A DNA stretch of 64,000 nt. Source: Procambarus clarkii. Its lineage: Eukaryota > Arthropoda > Malacostraca > Decapoda > Cambaridae. The DNA is taken from assembly GCF_040958095.1 (NCBI RefSeq), contig NC_091185.1:17300871-17364870 (forward strand), read 5' to 3'. Of this stretch, positions 9,714 to 25,171 are shown piece after piece (the stretch's first letter is position 1; each line of letters starts with the position of its first letter). Under the pieces are notes generated by a model. The model saw nothing but the letters and a program-made list of their open reading frames with translations. It had not been told where the DNA came from and made no database searches. Made by a program: the position numbers and the translations under genes.

Positions 9714-11237
9714 TTATATCGGGACTACGTTAGCTGCTTTCCAAATTTCTGGCAGTTCCCCTGTTGCCAGAGATTTGTTATACACTATGGAGAGTGGTAG
9801 GCACAGTTCTTCTGCACCTTCCTTTAGTATCCAAGGGGAGATTCCATCTGGGCCTATAGCCTTTGTCACATCCAACTCTAGTAAACACTTCCTTACTTCC
9901 CCCCTGGTAATCTCAAACTCTTCCAGTGGTTCCTGGTTAGCTATTCCCTCTCTTATCTCTGGGATTTCTCCTTGCTCTAAGGTGAAGATCTCTTGGAATT
10001 TCTTATTCAGTTCCTCACACACTTCCTTGTCGTTTGTAGTTAATCCTTCTGCCCCTGTCCTTAATTTCATAACCTGTTCCTTTACTGATGTTTTTCTCCT
10101 GATGTGGCTATGCAGCAATTTAGGCTGAGTCTTTGCCTTGCTTGCAATGTCGTTTTCGTATTGTCTTTCTGCCTCTCTTCTCATCCTGACATATTCATTC
10201 CTGGCATTCTGGTATCTTTCTCTGCTCTCCAGTGTCCTGTTATTCCTATAGTTTTTCCATGCCCTTTTACTTTGCTGTTTAGCTAGCCTACATCTCTGAT
10301 TAAACCATGGGTTTCTCATCTTCATTTCACTGTTTTCCTTTTGGGCTGGGTCAAACTTGTTTGCTCTGTCCTTGCATTTTTGCGTGATGTAGTCCATCAT
10401 ATCTTGGGCCATCTTTTCCCTGAGCTCTGTTTCCCATGCTATTTCTGTTAGGAATTTTCTTATCTCCTCATTGTTTCCCTTTCGGTATGCTAACCTTTTG
10501 GTTTCGGTATCCCTCCTCGAGTTCAATAACCCTTCTTCAATCAGGTACTCAAACACCAATACACTGTGGTCGCTCATTCCTACTGGGGCCTCAAAACCGA
10601 TTTCTCTTGTGTCAGAGTCGTTCAGGGTGAAGACCAGGTCGAGTCTCGCTGGTTCGTCATTTCCTCTCATCCTTGTGGGTTCTCTGACATGCTGGGTTAA
10701 GAAGTTTCTAGTCACCACCTCCAGTAGTTTGGCTCTCCACGTATCCTCGTCGCCATGTGGTTCCTTGTTCTCCCAATCAATCCTTTCGTGATTGAAGTCC
10801 CCCATGATGAGCAGGTGGGATCTATTTCTACAGGCAGCAGAGGCTGCCCTCTCAATTATAGTGTTAACTGCCATGTTGTTGTTTTCATACTCTTGACTGG
10901 GTCTTCTGTCATTTGGTGGAGGGTTATATATTACTGCTACTACTATCCTTGGTCCTCCCATTGTCATGGTGCCTGCTATGTAGTCTCTGAAACCCTCACA
11001 GCCCGGGATATCCATCTCCTTAAAACTCCATTCCTTTCTCATGAGTGGGGCCACTCCGCCTCCTCCCCTACCTTCCCTCTCTTTCCTTATTATTGTGTAC
11101 TCCTGGGGAAACACGGCATTCGTTATGATTCCAGAGAGTTTTGTTTCAGTGAGTCTGATTACATCTGGGTTAACTTCTTGTGCTCTTTCCCTTAGTTCAC
11201 TTGCCTTGCTTGTGATCCCATCTATGTTCGAGTACAT
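9714..11237 (-). CDS. Endonuclease plus RT N-terminus, LINE family 2 copy B
   Basis: This 507-codon frame starts at a Met in the conserved MYSNIDGITSK block. It shows a metal-binding Glu in LTETKLSG (near residue 32), GDFNHERIDW (near residue 135), LDLVFTLNDSD, catalytic GMSDHSV, then a basic linker (KQQSKRAWKNYRNN). The RT N-terminal KLLHSHIRRKTSVKEQVMKL and the GPDGISPW block near residue 468 follow. The frame ends close to 9714 because of a shift in the AANVVPIY block. The Met may be internal; the true protein probably includes the proline-rich linker upstream. Confidence 0.8.
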   Translation of the reverse strand: MYSNIDGITSKASELRERAQEVNPDVIRLTETKLSGIITNAVFPQEYTIIRKEREGRGGGGVAPLMRKEWSFKEMDIPGCEGFRDYIAGTMTMGGPRIVVAVIYNPPPNDRRPSQEYENNNMAVNTIIERAASAACRNRSHLLIMGDFNHERIDWENKEPHGDEDTWRAKLLEVVTRNFLTQHVREPTRMRGNDEPARLDLVFTLNDSDTREIGFEAPVGMSDHSVLVFEYLIEEGLLNSRRDTETKRLAYRKGNNEEIRKFLTEIAWETELREKMAQDMMDYITQKCKDRANKFDPAQKENSEMKMRNPWFNQRCRLAKQQSKRAWKNYRNNRTLESRERYQNARNEYVRMRREAERQYENDIASKAKTQPKLLHSHIRRKTSVKEQVMKLRTGAEGLTTNDKEVCEELNKKFQEIFTLEQGEIPEIREGIANQEPLEEFEITRGEVRKCLLELDVTKAIGPDGISPWILKEGAEELCLPLSIVYNKSLATGELPEIWKAANVVPI

Positions 11238-12192
11238 TACCCTGAAACTGACTCTTCTGCTTCTCCTCTGGGGGGGACTTGTAGGGTCTGGGGTGAGCGG
11301 GAGCTGGGAGGATCTGGTACGGGAAGACTGGTAGAGAAGGAAGGGCTTGGGGGGGGGGGGCAGGGTTGAGAGGATGGGTGAGAGGGGGAGGGTTGGGGGG
11401 GTGGGTGAGAGGGGGAGGTTTGGGGGGGTGAGAGGGGGAGGGTTGAGGGGGGTGAGAGGAGGAGGTTTGGGGGGATGGGGGAGAAGGGGGGGTTTGGGGG
11501 GGGCCGTAATGGGGGGAGGGCGTGGGGGGAAAGGAAAGGCTGAGGTGGGTGAGGAAGAGGGGAGGGTTTTGGGGAGAGGTGGATAGGGGAAAGGCTTAGG
11601 TGGGGAGGGGAGAGTGGGGGTCTTAGGGGGGCGGGGGAGAACAGAGGGCTTGTGGGTGGGAGAGACGGGAGGGCATGTGGGAGAAGGGAGGGCTTGGGTG
11701 ATGGGGGAGAAGGGAGGTCCTGGGGGGAGGGGGAGTGGAAGGAGGGGGGTGAGTGGGAGGAGGGGGGTGGGTGGGGGGAGGGTGCCTTAGGTGGGTACCT
11801 TAGAGGGGGGCTGACAGGGGTTGGGGCAGGTAGAGTGTCTGTTGGGTGGAATGTGGGGGTGGTGCCGCACTCCCTGTGGCTAGTGCACTGTTTGAGGAGG
11901 GTTCCCCACTCCCCTCTGGGATTGTAGGGATCGGGGTTGTGGCTCCCTGATTCCTTTCTCTCTCCCTGCGCTCCTTCCTCGCATCTGCTGCCTGCTTTCT
12001 CTCGTCCCTTGTCATATCCCTCTGCAGGAATACTTTTTTGAACTTGTCTACATTTGCTAGACAGCACTTCCTTGCTAACAGTTCCTCTTTTGTAATTTCG
12101 CTCATGAATACCACCTTTATCATTTGGTCTCTGTCCTTGTTGTACTTTCCAAGCCTGAAAACCTTTTCAACATTTTGTTCAGTTCCCTCCAT
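11237..12192 (-). pseudogene. Proline-rich linker and ORF1 C-terminus, LINE family 2 copy B
   Basis: Minus-strand codons give an ORF1-type basic tail (KVFLQRDMTRDERKQAADARKERRERERNQ, here with a frame break near 11870-12060) followed by a long PSPPP-rich block at 11340-11830. The plus strand of this block is extremely G-rich with GGGGGAGGGTT-like units. The block is about 200 bases longer than in copy A, which points to repeat expansion in the linker. Confidence 0.6.
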
Positions 12193-12214
12193 CCTTACCT
12201 TTTTAAGGATCTTT

Positions 12215-13122
<908 letters not shown>

Positions 13123-13357
13123 ACTCCTGCTTCCTTATGTTTTTGCTATCTCTATTCTTCTAAAACAACCAGGATGGTAAGGTTCCATTAGGTGTAAGGA
13201 ATCAGTTATCCAAATCTCGTTTTATGAGTTCATAATATTACTAGGCAGGAGTGCAGACAGGAGTTCACAGAAGAGTGGTGTGGCAGTGTGGGGGGGGGGA
13301 CTGTGGTGATAGTGAGAGGAAAAGTGAGGTGTGTGTGTAAGCTGGTAGCGACACGGG
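13123..13357. other. Short unassigned spacer
   Basis: No gene or repeat could be recognised. It includes a G run (13291-13300). It ends where homology to LINE family 2 ORF2 begins. Confidence 0.4.
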
Positions 13358-16447
<3,090 letters not shown>

Positions 16448-16470
16448 TACACACACACACATACACACAC
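16448..16470. repeat. Short (AC)n between LINE copies D and E
   Basis: AC tract with one CAT interruption. It serves as the tail of copy D and the left edge of copy E. Confidence 0.85.
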
Positions 16471-17291
16471 ATCTGGAGGGAAATTACTTTATAACGCACC
16501 ACCAAAATGGGTTAAGGGATGGTAAATCGTGCCTCATAGGTTTAATAGAATTCTTTGACCTGGCAACAAAAATTAGGCAGGAAAGAGAAGGGTGGGCCGA
16601 CTGCATTTTCCTGGATTGCCAGAAAGCCTTTGACACAGTACCTCATAAAAGGCTGTTAGAAAAGTTTAGCATTAGGCAGGAGTAAAAGGGAAGGTGCTTC
16701 AGTGGATGAGGGAGTACTTAAGCAACAGGAAACAGCGAGTAACGGTGAGGGGAAGACATCAGAGTGGCGAGATGTTACCAGCGGAATCCCACAGGGCTCA
16801 ATACTTGGACCCAACCTATTTCTAATATATGTAAACGATCTTCCGGAAGGTATAGACTCATTCCTCTTAATGTTTGCTGATGATGCAAAAATTATGAGAA
16901 GAATCAAGACCTATGAAGATAGACAGAGACTACAGGATGACCTGGACAAACTAGAGGAATGGTCTAGAAAATGACTGCTAAAGTTCAACTCAGGAAAGTG
17001 TAAGGTAATGAAATTAGGCGAAAGGAGCAGGAGGCTGAACACACGGTATCATCTGAGAGGTGAAATCCTGCAAGAGACAGATAGAGAGATAGATCTTGGG
17101 GTTGATATCACACCGAACTTGTCCCCAGAAGGCACATCAAAAGAATATCATCAGTGGCATATGCTAGACTGGCCAACATACGAACTTCCTTTAGAAACTT
17201 ATGTAAGGAATCGTTCAAGACCCTGTATACCACTTATGTAAGACCAATCCTGGAGTATGCAGCTTCAGCCTGGAGTCCATACCTCGTCTGA
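16471..17291 (+). pseudogene. LINE family 2, copy E (internal RT fragment)
   Basis: Plus-strand RT sequence runs from the LEGNYFITHHQNG block through FLDCQKAFDTVPHKR, SGIPQGSILGPNLF and FADDAK to the thumb (about 17230-17291, PILEYAASAWSPYL). It is broken by shifts near 16680 and 16750 and by a stop at 16972-16974. It lacks the C-terminus and 3' UTR because LINE family 3 joins it at 17292. Confidence 0.75.
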
Positions 17292-17390
17292 AATGAAAAT
17301 ATTTTAGATCTGGTCTTTACGAACAATGAAGATATTATCAGAGACATTACGATATCAGATACCACATACTCAGATCACAAGCTCATTGAA

Positions 17391-19663
17391 GTGCAAACGA
17401 CCATCAATACTCAGAATAGACCTAAAACGTTGATAAAGCGAGAGGGGCTATTCAGTAAATTCAATTTTAATAATAAAAGGTTAGACTGGGAGATAATAAA
17501 CAGGGAACTTACAAACATTGCATGGGAAACTGTTTTAAGTAATACAAGTCCTACAGAAGGAATAGAAAAACTGACTTCGGAAGCGTATCAAGTCTGTCTG
17601 AAACATGTTCCTTTGAGGAAAGCCAGAAAGAGATCCAACGTAGAAAGAGAACGCAGACGACACTATAAACGCAGGAAAAAAATAACGGAACTGCTTATGC
17701 AGACACGAATTTCCCGTCAAAGAAGGAATAATTTAAATAGGGAGATTGAAGAAATCGAGCGGAAATTGAAACACTCATATGAAACTGAAGAAAGGCAGTT
17801 ATAACAGAAAGCAATTCAGGAAATAAAGAAAAATCCAAAATATTTCTTCACATATGCGAAATCAAAAGCAAAAACCACTGCCAGTATTGGACCTATTCGT
17901 ACAAGTGAAGGTTCATACACAGAGGATGACAAAGAAATTAGTGAAATCCTAAAAAAAGCAGTATGAGGACATGTTTAGCACTCCAATAAACAACATGAAA
18001 GTGGAAGATCCAGACAATTTCTTTATGCGGGATATTCAAACCCCTGTAAATATAACTGATATCAACACGAGCGCACTAAATTTTGAAAGAGAAATTGAAA
18101 ACATGCCCATGCACTCGGCCCCAGGTCCAGACTCATGGAATTCAATATTTATAAAGAAATGCAAAGTGCCAGTAGCACAGGCACTCAGTATAGTGTGGAG
18201 GAAGAGCTTGGACACGAGGGAGATACCAGATGCACTTAAAATAGCAGACATAGCCCCTCTACACAAGGGAGGGAGCAAAGCATTGGCAAAGAGTTATAGA
18301 CCAGTTGCACTAACATCGCACATCATAAAACTATTTGAGAGAGTGATTAGGAGTCAGGTCACCAATTTCATGTAGGCCAATGACCTTCACAACCCAGGCC
18401 AACATGGATTTCGAGTGGGAAGATCGTGCCTCTCACAGCTACTTGAGCACTACGACAAAGTCACTGAGGCATTAGAAGAAAAACGGAATGCTGATGTGAT
18501 ATACACGGACTTCGCAAAGGCTTTCGATAAATGTGACCATGGCGTGATAGCACACAAAATGAAGTCAATGGGAATAACCGGTAAAGTAGGACGCTGGATA
18601 CTCAGTTTTCTGCCAAACAGGACTCAGCGAGTAACGGTCAACCATATAAAATCTAGTCTAAGTGCAGTTAAAAGCTCTGTACCTCAGGGGTACAGAGCTT
18701 TTAACAGGAAGTCACAGCTTCATATCATCCTTTGCAGATGACACAAAAATCAGTGTGAAAATTATCTCGGCTGAAGACATTGAAAAACTTCAAGCTGATA
18801 TTAATAAAGTTTTCGACTGGGCATCAGAAAATAACATGATGTTTAACAGTGAGAAATTCCAGGTACTCAGGTACGGTAAAAATGAGGACCTTAAACATAA
18901 TACAGAGTACAAAACACAATCAAATGTGCCCATAGTAGGAAAACAGCATGTAAAGGATTTGGGAATAATAATGTCTGACGACCTAACGTTTAAGGAGGAT
19001 AACCAAGCAAATATTGCGACAGCCAGAAAAATGATAGGATAAATTACGAGAACTTTCAAATCCAGGGATCCCATCACAATGGTTGTACTCTTCAAGTCAC
19101 CTGTGTTGTCCCGTCTTGAGTACTGCTCAGTACTCACTTTCCCCTTCAGAGCAGGAGAGATTGCTGAAATAGAGGGAATACAGAGAACATATACGGCACG
19201 CATAGACGCGATAAAGCACCCAAATTATTGGGATCGTCTCAAAGCCCTCCAAATGTACTCACTAGAAAGAAGACGAGAGAGATATCAAATAATATACACC
19301 TGGAAGATACTGGAGGGCCAAGTACCAAATCTACAAAGTAAAATAACAACGAACTGGAGTGAACGATATGGAAGAAAATGCAGAATAGAACCAGTGAAGA
19401 GCAGAGGTGCCATAGGCACAATCAGAGAATACTGTATAAACATCAGAGGTCCACGGTTGTTCAACACCCTCCCAGCAAGCATAAGAAATATTGCCGGAAG
19501 AATCGTGGACATTTTCAAGAGGAAACTAGATTTATTCCTCCAAGGAATGCCAGACCAACCGGGCTGTGGTGGGTATGTGGCCCTGCGGGCCGCTCCAAGC
19601 AACAGCCTAGTGGATCAAACTCTCACAAGTCAAGCCTGGCCTCGGCCCGGGCTTGGGGAGTAG
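17391..19663 (+). pseudogene. ORF2 remnant of LINE family 3
   Basis: Frames at 17391-17804, 17971-18375, 18415-18741, 18662-19042 and 19079-19663 succeed one another. They carry a basic linker (RRRHYKRRKK), the SAPGPDSWNSIFIKK block, YRPVALTS, YTDFAKAFDKCDH (first catalytic Asp), KSSVPQG and FADDTK. Stops at about 17803, 18373 and 19039 and several shifts break it. Between VPQG and FADD the usual connecting segment is replaced by a palindrome at 18667-18705, so motif C has lost its normal spacing. Confidence 0.75.
18667..18705. repeat. Perfect 17-bp inverted repeat with 5-base loop in the RT
   Basis: GTTAAAAGCTCTGTACC at 18667-18683 is followed by TCAGG and its exact reverse complement at 18689-18705. 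The left arm is normal RT sequence (VKSSVPQG). The right arm is a fold-back copy that replaces the residues normally found after PQG. Confidence 0.9.
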
Positions 19664-19701
19664 AAGAACTCCCAGAACTCCATCAACCAGGTATCAACCA
19701 G

Positions 19702-20192
19702 GTGCCCCAGCATGGAGCCCGTACCTTGCCAAGCACAAGACGAAGCTGGAAAAAGTCCAAAGGTATGCCACTAGACTAGTCCCAGAACTGAGAGGCATGA
19801 GTTACGAGGAAAGGCTACGGGAAATGCACCTTACGACACTGGATGACAGAAGAGTAAGGGGAGACATGATCACAACCTACAAAATCCTCAGAGGAATCGA
19901 CCGGGTAAACAAGGATAAACTATTCAACACTGGTGGGACGCGAACAAGGGGACACAGGTGGAACTGAGTACCCACATGAGCCACAGAGACGTTAGAAGGA
20001 ACTTTTTCAGTGTCAGAGTAGTTAACGGATGGAATGCATTAGGCAGTGATGTGGTGGAGGCTGACTCCATACACAGTTTCAAATGTAGATATGATAGAGC
20101 CCAGTAGGCTCAGGAATCTTTACACCAGTTAATTGACAGTTGAGAGGCGGGACCAAAGAGCCAAAGCTCAACCCCCGCAAGCACAAATAGGT
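19702..20192 (+). pseudogene. LINE family 2, copy F (3' fragment)
   Basis: RT thumb to stop, starting with a PAWSPYLAKHKTKLEKVQRYATR block. The frame 19653-19967 is lost at about 19962 by one missing base before the NRGHRWK-type block, but homology continues to the SFKCRYDRAQ-type end (about 20103) and the 3' UTR ending GCAAGCACAAATAGG. Unlike other copies it has no (AC)n tail. Confidence 0.8.
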
Positions 20193-20345
20193 GGACTTCA
20201 CCAGTAGGCAGTTGTTATGCCCAGACCCATACTATGGGCAGTTGATGGGCCCAAACCCATCCTACAAGTGGTATGGACCCCTTACCCACCTAACAGATGG
20301 TAGTGGTTCCTATACCCATCCTACAGTAGGTAGTAGGCACTATTC
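20193..20345. repeat. Degenerate short tandem repeats
   Basis: ACCCATCCTAC- and AGTAGGCAGT-like phrases recur four or five times with drift. The block directly follows the 3' end of LINE copy F. Function unknown. Confidence 0.5.
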
Positions 20346-21732
20346 CATCCTGTTTGCAGTAGTTTACCCCATAGACATTCCAATGTAACATTGTTTTCTG
20401 TTGACGTTCCGACATTACATTTTTTTAAGATTTTTAAAGCACAAACTAGTGTATATAATTTTGATTGGTGAAGCACTTTTATTTTATGTAATATATTATA
20501 GTGCTTATTATAATTTACTAAGAACAACTAATATTTCTCAAAACAAAACTAAGAGCCTTCACTAGAATGTAGCTGATCTGTAATATTCTAAGAGCATGGA
20601 CAATAGTAGGTAATTTTCACAACCCATGTGGGACCTGAAAACTTCAATTTTCATTATAATTGAACCAATCACGACTATTCTGCTGTCAACGGCGATGGAC
20701 GGGTACTGTGAGACTTAAATTGGTATGTGAGGAAGAGTTTGGGCCTTGAAAAGATATAACTGGGAATATACCACATATGTACTAAATCATAAGCAAAATA
20801 TTGACTATAAGCAATAAGTCATGTATGTGCTGTGTTGTGCGAGAGTGGGTTGTTATTTAATAGCTGTATATGAAAGGGCTGCAACTGGGTTAAGTTTCAG
20901 TATAGAAAGGGAGAAAAAAAACAAGTTTTTTCAACAAATTTTTCATATTTTCAAAAGGTCAGTAGAACCACAAGTTTCAAATGAAATCATTTCTATGACA
21001 CTCTTCTATCACATTAGCATATAATAAAGGATTTGTTTAAGCGGATTATCCAAAATATGTTTAGTTTTACTAATACAAGTATTAAAATTTCCCCAAAAAA
21101 TTATCCCAATAATTCAGGTTTGCAAATATTTGTAAATATCCACTGTACATATTTGATATATGTAAGCAAAATAATTTATATATCAATATGTTTGTCTTTA
21201 GCCAATATGTATCTTAAAATTCTACTTTTATTAAATAAGTTTCATTTAGTTCATTGGCTATGTACTCTATTGAAAATTTCAATTGAATATAAATGTAAAT
21301 ATAAATTTTAATTAAAAATATGAACGAATAACCAGGTTAGTCTAGAGAAACATTGACCTTCAGAGCCAAAACGACTTCCATACTAAGTACAAATCTTATA
21401 CTTACTTTACTTAGTATACTAATATTAGTATATTTTGGTAGCAATCTTCCTTGTAAACATATGTTGTTGAATATGTCCGAAAGGGTAAGATTAATAATTC
21501 TAACACGAATCTTCTTAATATTTCTTAAGTTTTTCTTCACTGTCGAGAGTAATTGAAAAATTAACTCTCCAAATTTATTTTTTACATATTTTTTGTCTGA
21601 CGCCTTAAAGCATTTCGCAAAGTCTGCTTATATGTTCAAAGACTGGTTTACACATATCAAATATCATGCTTATATTCGTTTTTGGTGAGTTGATTTGATG
21701 CAAATGTTTTGGGTGAGGTAACAAAACACGAA
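20346..21732. other. AT-rich unassigned stretch
   Basis: No gene, RNA or recognised element is visible. Short frames here lack any family motif. It lies within no recognised host gene on present evidence. Confidence 0.5.
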
Positions 21733-22203
21733 TCAATGGGAATAAATTGGATATGAAAACATACGAATGAAAGTAACTACAGAACGCCTATTGGCCCATA
21801 TTTTCTCTTTGCTGCTTCTATGTTGGTTCGGGGGTCTTGAAGTGGGTAAAATATAGTTATGCGTTAATTGGCTGTTGATTGCTGGTGTTGACTTTTTGAT
21901 GTGTAGGGCCTCACTGATGTCGAGTCTCCTGCTATCACTGTATCTAACGATGATTTCTGTGTTGCTTGTTAAGATTTCTCTGGTGATGGTCTGGTTGTGA
22001 AAAGATATTATATGTTCCTTGATGGAGCCCTGTTGTTTGTGCATTGTTAATCGCCTAGAAAGAAACGTTGTCGTCTTGCCTATATACGAAGATCTTTGGG
22101 GCTTATAGTCCCTAAGTGGGCATGTGAAGGCATAGACGACGTTGGTTTCCTTCAAGGCATTCTGTTTGGTGTCTGGGGAGTATTTCATGAGTAGGTTGGT
22201 CAT
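21733..22203 (-). pseudogene. Penelope-like element, GIY-YIG endonuclease end
   Basis: The 156-codon minus-strand frame has VVYAFTCPL (residues 23-31) and SYIGKTTTFLSRRLTMHK (residues 39-56), the two-strand signature of the GIY-YIG fold as modified in Penelope-like retroelements. ISEALHIKKSTPAINSQ carries the conserved Glu. This is the C-terminal nuclease that follows the RT in Penelope elements. The RT is missing: a T-rich tract (22204-22225) lies at its 5' side. It is a 5'-truncated copy. Confidence 0.75.
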
Positions 22204-22360
22204 TTTTTTTGTTTTTTTTTTTGTAAATTATTACATTAGTATACTAACTATACAACTTAGTTAGATCCTACAATAGCATGTCAGACATGGAATACTGACA
22301 TGAAAAAGTAACAGACCTAATGATAAGTTCAAAAAGTACAAGAAGCCGAGGATTAAAATT

Positions 22361-22670
22361 GAAGGCACAACTAAACTAAAGAGAATTCAGGAAGAAGTAT
22401 TTCACTCTAGAGTAGTACCCAAATTAAGTCAGACGACGGGATTACAGTGGCAAGCTCCATTATCAGTTTCAAAAGAAAAGTTGACAAAAAACTCAGATGG
22501 GGAACTTATGGAATGGCGCCTGACCTTCCAAGAACAAGTAGGTGAGACCATCAAGGTAACTGTGATGTACACAATTTCACAAAGATATAGGGAAACGCCA
22601 AACTGAGAGTAGACTTTATATTATTTAATAGTAGATGAATCTAAATTCATTTCAGTGTTTCTCTATATTT
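22361..22670 (+). pseudogene. LINE C-terminus and 3' UTR remnant, left copy
   Basis: Contains a FKRKVDKKLRWGTYG-type C-terminal block near 22465-22515 and an AT-rich tail. A closely similar copy in the same orientation lies at 26423-26740. The two flank the minus-strand I-type LINE. Confidence 0.5.
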
Positions 22671-22741
22671 TTATTAATATATTAGGTGCAGCTACCCTAG
22701 ACTATATGAAGGGGAGTACAGTGAGTCAAAAAGCTAGCTAC

Positions 22742-22995
22742 GTGATGCTAAAAAATCCCCATCACTCAGGATGGTTAGTCACACAGAGGCATATGATAAG
22801 TAGTCTGCACTGGCAGACTCTGGGTGCATTATGAGGATATCATCAACACACGAGTGAATAAGGTAGCAGTGATACTAAAAGTCCCCATCTCGCAGTATGG
22901 TTAGTCATTCAGAGCCATATGTTTAGTAGCCTGCACTGGCAAATTTCGGATGCAATATGGGGATATCTTCAAGAACACGAGAGTGAATAAAGTAA
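22742..22995 (-). repeat. Two-unit tandem repeat in the 3' UTR of the I-type LINE
   Basis: Two diverged units of about 125 bases (near 22746-22872 and 22873-22996) share CCCCATC, GTATGGTTAGTCA-like, CTGCACTGGCA and GTGAATAA phrases. They lie downstream of the CCHC frame, in the LINE's 3' UTR. Confidence 0.65.
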
Positions 22996-23147
22996 TTGCA
23001 AAGCAGTAGGTACCTCATGCCAACGGGTCTGTAAGGTCTACTAACTGGGCATTCGGTGATGTAGTGTGGGAGATCATGCCGCTGTTCCTGCTCACAGAGT
23101 TTGCACCTAGAGTGCTCAGGGTTGGCAGATCCGTCGCCTGTAGCCAC
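22923..23147 (-). pseudogene. C-terminal Cys/His cluster of I-type LINE
   Basis: CKLCEQEQRHDLPHYITECP (residues 16-35) has the CxxC...H...C spacing of the zinc-binding segment that follows RNase H in I-group LINEs. It runs on to YLLLCNYF and a stop. It is joined to RNase H by a frame break. Confidence 0.7.
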
Positions 23148-23167
23148 CTGTCACAGGTAACGGTAAC

Positions 23168-23990
23168 TCAACCTGATCCTGGCAACCACTGTGTCGCACA
23201 GTCTGGTGGACGTTTTATGCTGCCCATTGATATAGGTTTCAGATCTGAACAAATCATAACTTTTATACTGGTGCTTTTAGGTCGTTGGGAGTCAGTAATT
23301 TCTTTCCTCTCATACCTGAGTGTTTGGAACAATATAGTTTTGACAGTAGAGATGGGGATACCTAGATCTAATTCAACTTCATCTTTGTTACATGTTAATT
23401 TGGCTGCAACGTCTGTCTCATTATGATGGGTTATATTTATGTGTGATGGTATCCATACAAAGGAGATTCGAGACCATTTACTCTGTGGAGCGATTAGGTC
23501 ATTTATAATTGGTAGTATGAGGTTCTTGCTGTAGATCTTACAGGAGACGTTTTCGATTGCTTGAAAAGCAAACTTTGAATCATAAAATATTATTCCTCCT
23601 CCAATGTTTTTTAATGTACTCGTAGCTAAAGCTAGTTGTATTGCCGCTAGTTCTGCTTGTGTGGAGGTCAGCCAGTTGTTTAACCTAACACTGAATCTTT
23701 GTGCAAATATTATATCTATAAAACCTACATGCTGCTGCAGTCCATCCAGTAGAAAATTGAACTGAGCCGTCGGTGAAGACACAGTGCTCGTGAGATCGTA
23801 AATTCTCGATGGAGGAGGCAATTGTTTCGAGGGTGACAGCTTTGAGAAGAACAAGATTCTCGATTCTCATTACCTTTCTTGATGACAGGTGTTTATGATA
23901 CTTGAATGGTGGGGTACAGATAAAGAGGAGTATCAGAGGCAGGAAGATTGCACTTAAAAGGAATGTTGAGTTTAATGAGATTGTAGGCAT
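23168..23990 (-). pseudogene. RNase H domain of I-type LINE
   Basis: Two overlapping frames hold the RNase H core. CVFTDGSVQFSTGWTAAAC (first catalytic Asp) is in 23685-23990. STQAELAAIQLAL (catalytic Glu), IIFYDSKFAFQAI (second Asp) and FVWIPSHINITHHNETDVAAK (terminal His/Asp region) are in 23168-23854. All expected acidic residues can be found, but a shift near 23690-23760 splits the domain. Confidence 0.8.
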
Positions 23991-24377
23991 TTTTGCTCAG
24001 CCATTTATCATAAAAGGAGTGAGTTGGTATGTCGAGTTCTCCAAAACTCATTTTCGTACTTTTAAGGTGAAGAAAAGAAGTGATTTACTATAGAGTGAGT
24101 TGGTATGTCGACACCAGTTAATAGCATTAAATAATTTGTCTGTGAGCAATGCAGGAGATGTAGGGTCTTTCGTGACTTTAAGGCAAAAAGTCGTATTGAC
24201 TGGCACGATTCTCTCTAGTATGGTTGGAAGCTTCAGTACTTCCCTCATGTTGATGATTCATGGGCATCTCGGAGCACCAAGAATTATCCTCATGGCTTCA
24301 TTCTGTACTACTTCAAGTTTATCCAACACAGAGACGGGGAAGTTAATTAAGTGCAAAGCATTATAATCAACGAGAGA

Positions 24378-25171
24378 TCAAACAAACATCATATAGAATA
24401 ATCTTGCATTTTTAATATTGATACCAACATTTTTACCAGTAAGTGTTTTCAGTGGTTTTCGTCTTTCTTTTAATCTACGGTGTAGATCGTTTACAATGTC
24501 ACTGTTGATACCAACTCCAAGGTATTTGTGCTGCCTACACGTTTCAATGTTCTGGTTGTTGACCTTGAAAGTTAATGACACATGAGTTTTTCTCTTGGGA
24601 ATGGAGCACTCTGGATTTAGTTATAGAGATAACAAGACCACATTCAATTCTTTTAGCAGCGAGTGAATCAAGTAGAGCTTGCAGTCTAGATTGGGTATTT
24701 GCAACAATGTATATGTCATCGGCATAACAGATGACGGCTTCGTCAGGTAGTGTGGGAATATCAATTGTTAATTTGTGCATCAGAACATTGAATAGTGTAG
24801 GATTTAGCACTCCACCCTGGGGTGTATCCAACTCAAAAGGTGCCCAAAGTTTACTTTTGACCCCCTTGAAAAGGACCTGAGGCGGTTCTGTTACTCAGGC
24901 AACCTCTGAGCCATGCCAACAGTCTTCCTTTAACTCCAAAAGATAGCTAGGTGTCCTAAGATTATTTATCTGTTTGCTGTATCAAAAGCAGTTTGGAGAT
25001 CAATAAATACCGCCTGAGATCTTGCTCCCTCTCTGATAAAATATTCAGCAAAGCACGTTTGTGTGCTTCTTCCAGGAAAAAACCATACAGGATAGGAGCA
25101 AGGTGGGGCTTAATTTGAAACATTAGTCTGTCCAGTATAATCCTCTCAAGAACTTTACACATGTACGTCAA
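24378..25171 (-). pseudogene. Reverse transcriptase remnant of I-type LINE
   Basis: Pieces at 24962-25171 (VLERIILDRLMFQIKPHL), 24544-24831 (TPQGGVLNPTLFNVLMHKL, then the catalytic CYADDIYIV) and 24378-24581 (QNIETCRQHKYLGVGI) follow RT order. The first catalytic Asp region is damaged, and the pieces are in different frames. Confidence 0.75.

Larger units (their letters stand above)
17292..19701 (+). mobile_element. LINE family 3 (CR1/Jockey-like), 5'-truncated
   Basis: Plus-strand sequence starts in the endonuclease C-terminus (NILDLVFTNNEDI, then YSDHKL) and runs through RT to a C-terminal RGPRLFNTLPASIRN block, a KRKLDLFLQGMPDQPGCGGY ending and a short 3' UTR. A second copy lies on the minus strand at 35125-36445, and its 3' end is also seen at 33838-33965. 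Confidence 0.8.

Noticed and set aside
11347..11927. Gly-rich plus-strand frames
   Set aside because: They are the antisense of the LINE proline-rich linker.
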